A stretch of DNA of 13,687 bases from the NCBI GenBank assembly GCA_035765755.1, contig DASTWW010000160.1, forward strand, positions 1 through 13,687, in the 5' to 3' direction. Made by a program: the position numbers and the translations under genes. This document shows positions 6,611 through 11,222 of this stretch, one piece after another. Below the pieces are notes generated by a model. That model did no database searches, was not told where the DNA came from, and saw only the letters and a list, made by a program, of their open reading frames with translations. Position 1 is the first letter of the stretch, and each line of letters begins with the position of its first letter. Origin of the DNA: DASSKA01 sp035765755. Lineage in GTDB: Bacteria > Actinomycetota > Actinomycetes > Propionibacteriales > Nocardioidaceae.

Positions 6611-6904
6611 AGGGGACTGACTCGCGTGCTGAGCGTTCGGACCGCTGATCTACGAAAGTCCCATGCGAGACCGAGGCGTCCACCCGTGACCCAAGACAAC
6701 CGTCGCCCGACGAGCAGGGTCTCGACTCTCGGCCGGAGAATGCCGCACTCGACCCGTAGATCAGGTCGTCCCTGGTACCTCTTGGTGGCATCGATCACGA
6801 AGCCCCGCTCACGCACCCGACGATGTGGTCGATGCCCCGCTCGGACTATTGCCGCCGGGGTTCCACAGCCGAAGGGTGGGACTCCACGACGAGAGGAGAC
6901 CGCC
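6611..6904. other. Gap of about 294 bp with a 10-bp inverted repeat
   Basis: No supported gene. CTGATCTACG (6645-6654) and CGTAGATCAG (6755-6764) are perfect inverted copies enclosing 100 bp, which could be a small relic element or chance. An open plus-strand frame covers the gap but is arginine/proline rich and lacks a ribosome site at its first start. Confidence 0.5.
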
Positions 6905-7537
6905 ATGCCTGAGTTCCTGGGCATGCCCACGAAAGAGGGTGAAGGTAAGCCCAGAAGAGGTCATCAGACAGGCAGCTCTCCGCGGGTGGAGTTAGGGGAG
7001 GAATTGCCTCGTACGTCCGATGGTGGATACGTGGGGAGCGGGCGTCTCGCGTGGTCCGGCCGCGACTGGCGGATGCCGTTATGGCTCTGGGTCGGCTTGG
7101 TGGCCATGTTCGTCAGCGTTCTGCACATCGTCATCGACTTCGGGGTCGGCCTGTTCGACCTGCACGGGACGCTGAGTCTGACCGAGGCGGCGACGCTTGT
7201 CGGCGTTGCGCTCATCCAGGTCTGGTGGGCGATTTCGTTCATGGCGGGCGCTCGGGGCAACGGCAGCGGTGTCGCCAGTGCCGGGATCCTCGGCGCCGTC
7301 TGGGCCGCGCTGACCAACGGGTTCCCGATCGTCTACTGCCCGCCCTCGTGCCCGGAGGCACGGCCGCTGACAGACGTCGGCCACGTTGGCAGCATCGTGT
7401 TCGGCATCCTTCTCGCGTTGGTCGCTATCTGGTCGCTGTGGCGCACCCGGGCACGACCGGGGTGGTTCATGCCGGCCGTTGCAGCAGTCCTAGGTGTCGG
7501 GACTGTCGTGTCGCTGGCGAACACCCCGATCACATAG
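6905..7537 (+). CDS. Unrecognised five-helix membrane protein
   Basis: This 210-residue protein matches no family I can name. The start ATG at 6905 has a strong Shine-Dalgarno (GAGAGGAG) about 7 nt upstream. Residues 1-55 are polar and probably cytoplasmic, rich in Gly, Arg and Glu. Hydrophobic segments follow at about 58-84, 95-115, 122-142, 160-179 and 187-205. A short loop between segments 3 and 4 has the cysteine pair YCPPSC (C145, C149). The residue pattern, with small residues and Trp in the helices, resembles the many small uncharacterised actinobacterial integral membrane proteins. It stands alone, downstream of the marR-type gene on the same strand, with a 294-bp gap arguing against an operon. 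An internal start at MPLWLW (residue 57) is possible but lacks support. Confidence 0.65.
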   Translation: MPEFLGMPTKEGEGKPRRGHQTGSSPRVELGEELPRTSDGGYVGSGRLAWSGRDWRMPLWLWVGLVAMFVSVLHIVIDFGVGLFDLHGTLSLTEAATLVGVALIQVWWAISFMAGARGNGSGVASAGILGAVWAALTNGFPIVYCPPSCPEARPLTDVGHVGSIVFGILLALVAIWSLWRTRARPGWFMPAVAAVLGVGTVVSLANTPIT

Positions 7538-7678
7538 GCGCGCCGACCGTGGACCAGTCAATCGCCAGAGACTCGATTCCGCGCGATAGCAGCAGCGGGC
7601 AAAGAGCCGGGAGCTGATGACTCGCGTTGCGGCGCTCATCCGGCCGCGTTCCGTGCGTCCACTCGGGCCGCGTCACTC

Positions 7679-7707
7679 CGCCGCGACACGGCGCCGTAGT
7701 GTCGCGG
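7679..7707. repeat. Palindromic sequence; left half repeated beside the IS element
   Basis: CCGCGACAC (7681-7689) and GTGTCGCGG (7699-7707) are perfect 9-bp arms. The spacer is also palindromic: ACGGCGCCGT lies at 7688-7697. The 17-mer CGCCGCGACACGGCGCC (7679-7695) recurs at 9823-9839, just beyond the right end of the IS element. It could end the upstream membrane protein transcript or be a dispersed intergenic repeat. Confidence 0.6.
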
Positions 7708-7791
7708 TAGCGGCCTGCCATCTGGTCCTCAGCGGCGGACGACGACATCGAACTCCCGCCTCCGCGCACTCGTGAGAACTATGGTGAGGCG

Positions 7792-7959
7792 GTGACCACA
7801 GAGGACGACCGCCCCGGTAGGCATCCCAAACCTGACTACCGCAGTCTCCCGCCCGGGGTGCGCCTGGAAGAAACCATCGCGAGCGTCGACCCGGACCCCG
7901 TCCCTGACCCCGAATCTGGGCGGAACGGCGACCACCATCGCGCGCTGCGAGACGACTGA
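7792..7959 (+). CDS. Small 55-residue hydrophilic protein
   Basis: A 56-codon frame starts at GTG 7792 and ends at TGA 7957-7959. The protein begins with TTEDDRPGRHPKPDYRSL, continues with PPGVRLEETIASVDPDPVPD, and ends with a polar tail. It has no membrane segment or cysteine. The Asp/Pro-rich second half and the YRSLPPGVRLE core are reminiscent of small conserved proteins I have seen in actinomycete genomes, but I cannot name a family. The hexamer TATGGT lies exactly 6 nt before the GTG, the same leaderless geometry as its neighbours, which supports both the gene and its start. Codons near the middle are G/C-ending but less extremely than in nadA. Confidence 0.6.
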   Translation: MTTEDDRPGRHPKPDYRSLPPGVRLEETIASVDPDPVPDPESGRNGDHHRALRDD

Positions 7960-8099
7960 ATCAAGCCGGGCAGTGTAGCCGTCCGGACTGCCGATGGCCG
8001 GAGGCGGACCACGCGTGCCCCCGCGTAGCTCCGGTAGTGCGCTGGTGTTCTCCAGGCACGTAGTAACTACTTGAGCGTGTTGGCCGGGGCTCGAGGCAT
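7960..8099. other. Structured non-coding stretch left of the IS element
   Basis: No gene is seen. A hairpin at 8037-8059 pairs GTGC-CTGG with CCAG-GCAC (one bulged G, loop TGTTCT). A perfect short palindrome GTAGTAACTAC follows at 8060-8070. GGCAGT near 7970 can also pair with ACTGCC near 7989. It could be ordinary flank, or, if the element extends further left, part of an upstream guide RNA. Confidence 0.45.
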
Positions 8100-8102
8100 C
8101 CC

Positions 8103-8126
8103 CCTGATGGGGTTGACGGGCTTGGT
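8103..8126 (+). repeat. Left subterminal inverted repeat of the IS
   Basis: CCTGATGGGG (8103-8112) and GGGCTTGGT (8118-8126) match, in inverted orientation, CCCCATAGG (9804-9812) and ACCAAGCCC (9784-9792). The spacing differs by a few bases. CCTGATG can also pair with CATCAGG at 8140-8146, which overlaps the recombinase Shine-Dalgarno. Confidence 0.65.
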
Positions 8127-8153
8127 GTCCCAGACCACTCATCAGGAGGATGC

Positions 8154-9527
8154 ATGTCCCACAGTAGTCGTCGGCTCTCACGTGGGGACCGCCGTCGCAA
8201 CGACAGGCTCGCCGGTCTGCGCGCGGTGGTCACCCGTGAGACCGCGGTGCTCGCGTTCGACCTCGCCGCCGACAAGCAGGTATGCGCGCTGACCGACCAG
8301 GACTCCCGGGTGCTGGCCCGGCGCACGGTGAAGGCCAAGGCGTGGCAGCTGCGGGAGGCGGTCGAGTGGGGGCTGGGCCAGGCCGCGGCGGCGGGGTTCT
8401 CCTCGGTGGTGGTCGCCTGCGAGCCGACCGGGCACCGGTGGCGGGTGCTGGACCAGATCGCCGAGCGGGCCGGCGTCCGGCTGGTCTGCGTGCAGCCGCT
8501 GCTGGTGCACCGGGCCCGCGAAAGCGAGGACTTCACCCACAACAAGAGCGACGAGACCGACGCGATGATCATCGCCCGGCTGGTCACCGAGCTGCGCTGC
8601 TACCTGCCCGAACGCGCCGAACCCTCCTGGGCCCGGCTGCGGCACCTCGGCGCTCGTCGTGCCGCGCTGGTCACCGACGCCACCGCGGCGCGCCAGCAGA
8701 TCACCGACCTGTTGGAGTGCGCCTGGCCGGCGGCACTGCAGGCCGCCGGCAAGCCGATGAAGGCCAAGAGCTGGCTGGCCGCGATGACCGTGCTGCTGGA
8801 CCGAGTCGGCGCCAGCGGCGACCTGCGTGTGATCCGCCGCTGGGGCTGGAGCCGGTTCGCCGCAGCGGTGCGCCGCGAACTGCCCCGCCACGGCACCACC
8901 CGCTGGCACTCCAAGATCGTGCGGGCCGTATTCGACGCCGCCGCCGACTCGGCGCGGGCCGCAGCCGGAGTGGGCGACCAGCGCGCCGGCGCGCTGGAGC
9001 GGACCCGGTTCGCGCTGGCCGACCTGGCCCACGCTCGCGCCGAGATCGCCGTGGTCGAGACCCGCATGGTCGAGGTGCTCGACGAGCTGGATCTGACCAC
9101 GCTGGTCACCAGCATCCCCGGGCTGTCCGCGGTCGGCGCGGCCGCGATCCTCGCCGAGACCGGCGACCCGGCCCGGTTCACCAGCGCCCGAGCGCTGGTC
9201 AAGCATGCCGGGCTCTGCCCCCGCGACAACGCCTCGGGCAGCTACCAGGGCAAGACCGGCATCAGCGGCCGCGGTCGCCCCAAGCTGCGGTTGGCAGCCT
9301 GGCGGGCGGTGTGGCCTGCAGTGCGCAACAACCCCGTGCTCGCCGCCCGGCACGCGCACCTGACCAGCCGGGCCGAGAACAAGCTCACCCCCACCCAGGC
9401 CCGCGTCGCCGTCGCCGGCAGCCTGCTGCGCCAGCTCCACGCCGTCATTACCACCGGCACCGCCTGGGACCCCGCCATCGCCGGCGGCCTCAACGCGAAC
9501 ATCAAGGAGGGCGCCGCTGCCGCATGA
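8154..9527 (+). CDS. IS110-family DEDD recombinase (transposase)
   Basis: This 457-residue recombinase is slightly longer than usual (300-450). The N-terminal RuvC-like DEDD domain has likely catalytic residues D36 (LAFDLAADKQ), E90 (VVACEPTGH), D133 and D136 (NKSDETDA). The C-terminal Tnp_20 domain has VTSIPGLSAVGAAAILAETG followed by HAGLCPRDNASGSYQGKTG, with the probable nucleophilic serine S361, then ISGRGRPKLR. A helical linker lies between them. Family members cut and join donor and target DNA guided by a structured RNA from the element itself. Start ATG 8154 has Shine-Dalgarno AGGAGG at 8144-8149, which an upstream CCTGATG could mask by pairing. No frameshift or stop is seen. Confidence 0.95.
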   Translation: MSHSSRRLSRGDRRRNDRLAGLRAVVTRETAVLAFDLAADKQVCALTDQDSRVLARRTVKAKAWQLREAVEWGLGQAAAAGFSSVVVACEPTGHRWRVLDQIAERAGVRLVCVQPLLVHRARESEDFTHNKSDETDAMIIARLVTELRCYLPERAEPSWARLRHLGARRAALVTDATAARQQITDLLECAWPAALQAAGKPMKAKSWLAAMTVLLDRVGASGDLRVIRRWGWSRFAAAVRRELPRHGTTRWHSKIVRAVFDAAADSARAAAGVGDQRAGALERTRFALADLAHARAEIAVVETRMVEVLDELDLTTLVTSIPGLSAVGAAAILAETGDPARFTSARALVKHAGLCPRDNASGSYQGKTGISGRGRPKLRLAAWRAVWPAVRNNPVLAARHAHLTSRAENKLTPTQARVAVAGSLLRQLHAVITTGTAWDPAIAGGLNANIKEGAAAA

Positions 9528-9573
9528 CCCCAGGCGCCGTGGTTGACCGGACGGGGCGAGCCCGCCTGCGCGT

Positions 9574-9761
9574 CGGGATCACATCCCGCAAAAGACCATG
9601 GGCAGCCCCGCCCGTCTCCACCGAGCCCGCATGAAGGCTGTCGGGAAAGAACCCGCTTGAACGCTACGTAGGGCCAGAGACGGGCGCGAGGCCCCCGAGC
9701 CGCACGCCAACAGCGCAACCCGCACACCAAACCAGCCCGTCGGCGAACCCGGCGAGCCGAC
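9574..9761 (+). ncRNA. Candidate bridge RNA / seekRNA of the IS element
   Basis: The region between the recombinase stop and the right repeat folds well by eye. CGGGAT/ATCCCG (9574-9579/9583-9588) has a 3-nt loop. A perfect 10-bp long-range stem CGCCCGTCTC/GAGACGGGCG (9609-9618/9677-9686) encloses 58 nt that contain an inner hairpin CGGG-AAAGAA-CCCG. GTCGGC/GCCGAC (9739-9744/9756-9761) forms a third stem. Loops of this kind carry the target and donor guides in bridge RNAs. AAAAGACCA (9590-9598) is exactly complementary to TGGTCTTTT at the right element boundary (9814-9822), and 9682-9692 matches the left flank 8087-8097 at 10 of 11 bases. True RNA ends and strand are unknown. Confidence 0.4.
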
Positions 9762-9780
9762 TTCCCCTGCACAGATCGAC

Positions 9781-9820
9781 AAGACCAAGCCCCTTGACTT
9801 CGTCCCCATAGGCTGGTCTT
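9781..9820. repeat. Right subterminal repeat and right-end hairpin of the IS
   Basis: AAGACCA-(A)-GCC (9781-9791) pairs with GGC-TGGTCTT (9811-9820): ten base pairs with one bulge and a 19-nt loop. The loop and left arm include the right subterminal repeat (ACCAAGCCC 9784-9792, CCCCATAGG 9804-9812). TT follows the stem, so it could also end an RNA read from the element. Confidence 0.6.
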
Positions 9821-9822
9821 TT

Positions 9823-9839
9823 CGCCGCGACACGGCGCC
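9823..9839. repeat. 17-bp direct repeat copy beside the IS right end
   Basis: CGCCGCGACACGGCGCC is identical to 7679-7695. Here the second palindrome arm is missing, although GCGGCCT recurs about 13 bp further on, as it does beyond the first copy. It begins about 10 bp outside the right subterminal repeat. Confidence 0.65.
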
Positions 9840-9929
9840 CCCAGGATGGCGGCCTAGGCCGGCGGCACCGCACGCAGCAACACCGAGAACATCCGACTAC
9901 AGGTCGGGATGCGCTGACAGACTCGGGGC

Positions 9930-10181
9930 ATGTCCAGGCCGCCGCGCATCGAGCCCGCCGGTGACGTGGTCGCCCGGGTCGCGGCCACTGCGTTGGCGCT
10001 GCCCGACGCCTACGAGGAGGACGCCTGGACCGGCGTGCGGTGGCGGGTCCGGAGCAAGACGGCTGCCCGCCGATCACCTGGACCGAGTCCGGCCGGACAC
10101 CGGTCCTACCGGAATCCTCTAGTAGCCGCGTCCGAGTGCCAAGCGGCCGGCACGTCAGGTAAGGACATCTGGGCGGCGTGA
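9930..10181 (+). pseudogene. Broken MmcQ/YjbR (DUF661) family gene, N-terminus only
   Basis: Residues 12-44 (DVVARVAATALALPDAYEED then AWTGVRWRVRSKT) are typical of the start of MmcQ/YjbR-like proteins, a small double-wing DNA-binding-like fold of about 110-120 residues. After about 10061 the frame loses all family character and becomes arginine/serine-rich up to the stop at 10181. Another frame at about 10064 reads DGCPP, reminiscent of the DG-PP segment of the family. This suggests loss of roughly ten codons plus a frameshift, followed by decay. The start ATG 9930 is preceded by CAGACT at 6 nt spacing. It lies next to the IS element, where gene decay is common. A stem-loop with arms CATCC-GAC/GTC-GGATG sits at 9890-9911. 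Confidence 0.7.
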
Positions 10182-10192
10182 GTGGGGAGCCC

Positions 10193-10198
10193 TATTCT
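10193..10198 (+). promoter_or_regulatory. -10 hexamer of the YrdB-type gene, decides its start
   Basis: TATTCT lies exactly 6 nt before ATG 10205. A possible earlier GTG at 10178 would place this hexamer inside the coding region, so the ATG is preferred. Confidence 0.5.
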
Positions 10199-10204
10199 GA
10201 CCGA

Positions 10205-10576
10205 ATGATACTGCTGCTCGCTGTTCGGTTCCTGGCTGAGGTCGGCATGCTGGTCTGCCTTGGCATTGGCGGATGGCAAGTCGGCGGCTCACTGCTTGCG
10301 TCGCTCGCTCTTAGTGCCGTGCTGCCGTTAGTGGCGGCATCGGTCTGGGGGCGCTGGGTCGCGCCGCGTGCATCGCGCCGTCTGCGGGACCCGGCCCGGC
10401 TAGGCGTCGAGGTCACTCTCTTCGCCGCCGCGCTCGTCGCAGTCATGGGGGCTTCCCCCTCGCCTGCGATGGCGATCGTCGGGCTCGCGGTTTGGGCAGC
10501 GTTCCTCGCCAGCATTCCCTCACGCAGGCACGAGCCTGTGTCGCCTCGACCGGGGATCGCCAAGAGCGTGAAGTGA
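10205..10576 (+). CDS. YrdB / DUF2568 family small membrane protein
   Basis: The 123-residue protein has four hydrophobic segments, at about 3-20, 25-46, 65-84 and 85-102. The order and motifs (RFLAEVGMLVCLGIGGW, SVWGRWVAPRASRRLRDPARLGVEVTLF as a family core at about 46-74) are those of YrdB-like DUF2568 proteins. They occur widely in Gram-positive bacteria and have no known function. Start ATG 10205 is chosen over GTG 10178 because of the well-placed -10-like hexamer and the immediate start of the first helix. It is a single gene, with the downstream minus-strand SnoaL-like gene convergent. The 105-bp gap after it shows nothing notable. Confidence 0.8.
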   Translation: MILLLAVRFLAEVGMLVCLGIGGWQVGGSLLASLALSAVLPLVAASVWGRWVAPRASRRLRDPARLGVEVTLFAAALVAVMGASPSPAMAIVGLAVWAAFLASIPSRRHEPVSPRPGIAKSVK

Positions 10577-10681
10577 GCGGCCCACAGGACTCCTCATTGC
10601 GGAGCGCCTCTTACCGCCGCGAAACAGCCCGATGCAGCGGGGAAGTTGTTGGCCATGATCCGCGAGTCCGACCGTTTGCCG

Positions 10682-11104
10682 TCACGACGGCGCGGGTGCT
10701 GGCAGAAGGCCTAGCTGCTCGAGCATCGACAACTGGTCCACCACGTGCCAATGCTCGCAGATCGAGCCGTTCGCGACTCGGTAGATGTCGATGCCAGCGA
10801 TGGTGAAGGAGCGGCCGGTGGCCGGGATGCCGGCGAACTCCGCGATGTGGGTTCCGGCGTTGGTCCAGCGGACGACGACCTCGTCGCCCTCGGCGACCAC
10901 GTCCTCGACGGTGAAGTGCGGCGCCAGCGCGCTCACGAGCATCGAGAAGCGATCCACGGCTCCGTCTCGTCCGGCGCCTTGGCCCGGCAGAGGGTCGTGC
11001 TCGACGTAGTCCTCCGTGACGAGCTCGCCGGTGCTCTCGCTATCGCCGTTGTTGAGCAGCTCGTAGAGCTTCAGCACGATCTGTTTGGCCTGTTCCACGT
11101 TCAT
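10682..11104 (-). CDS. SnoaL-like / ester cyclase family protein
   Basis: This 140-residue alpha+beta barrel protein of the NTF2-like SnoaL superfamily shows ELVTEDYVEHDP at about 27-38, VVAEGDEVVVRWTNAGTH at about 69-86, and the diagnostic GIPATGRSFTIAGIDIYRV (about 92-110) followed by NGSICEHWHVVD (112-123). Family members include polyketide cyclases and many uncharacterised proteins annotated as ester cyclase, so the reaction cannot be assigned. The start ATG at 11104 has Shine-Dalgarno GGAGG 5 nt upstream. It is divergent from the large HTH/ATPase regulator with a 118-bp gap, which suggests that it is that regulator's target. Confidence 0.87.
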   Translation of the reverse strand: MNVEQAKQIVLKLYELLNNGDSESTGELVTEDYVEHDPLPGQGAGRDGAVDRFSMLVSALAPHFTVEDVVAEGDEVVVRWTNAGTHIAEFAGIPATGRSFTIAGIDIYRVANGSICEHWHVVDQLSMLEQLGLLPAPAPS

Positions 11105-11198
11105 GAGGTCCTCCGATCTCCTGGAACTCCAGCGTCCGATGACCCGACAGAGAAGACCAGGAAGGCTGAGGCACCGAGTTGGTCACCGACCTGGACGC

Positions 11199-11216
11199 TT
11201 ACTGCAGCAATACAGT
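11199..11216 (+). promoter_or_regulatory. Imperfect palindrome plus -10 hexamer upstream of the large regulator
   Basis: TTACTGCAGCAA (11199-11210) is a 12-bp palindrome with one mismatched pair around CTGCAG. It is followed directly by TACAGT (11211-11216), which is 6 nt before ATG 11223. The arrangement fits a leaderless promoter with an autoregulatory site covering it. Confidence 0.45.
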
Positions 11217-11222
11217 GGGAGC

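Larger units (their letters stand above)
8100..9815 (+). mobile_element. IS110/IS1111-family insertion sequence, about 1.7 kb
   Basis: The element has one DEDD recombinase gene, a short left non-coding end (about 50 nt) and a long right non-coding end (about 290 nt). Imperfect subterminal inverted repeats lie at 8103-8126 and 9784-9812. Subterminal repeats with a long 3' non-coding region point to the IS1111 subgroup. Such elements transpose through a circular form and insert without the usual target duplication, so exact ends (given to within about 10 bp) cannot be read directly. The recombinase frame and motifs are intact, so the element may be active. Confidence 0.8.

Noticed and set aside
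6626..6904. N-terminal extension of the unrecognised membrane protein
   Set aside because: Arg/Pro-rich and without a ribosome site, whereas ATG 6905 has a strong Shine-Dalgarno.
7617..7773. Small arginine-rich frame starting at ATG 7617
   Set aside because: It runs through the palindrome at 7681-7707, has no ordered protein character, and ends before the 55-residue gene. Kept out as unsupported.
7960..8099. Upstream (5') guide RNA as in classic IS110 elements
   Set aside because: Hairpins exist here, but the subterminal repeats place the left end near 8100, so the 3' region is the better candidate. Not fully excluded.
8178..9440. Long minus-strand frame opposite the IS recombinase
   Set aside because: Gly/Pro/Gln-rich shadow of an unmistakable DEDD recombinase on the plus strand.
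11085..11222. Upstream start for the large regulator at 11085
   Set aside because: It would overlap the start of the SnoaL-like gene and add residues with no HTH character. ATG 11223 has the -10-like hexamer at the right distance.
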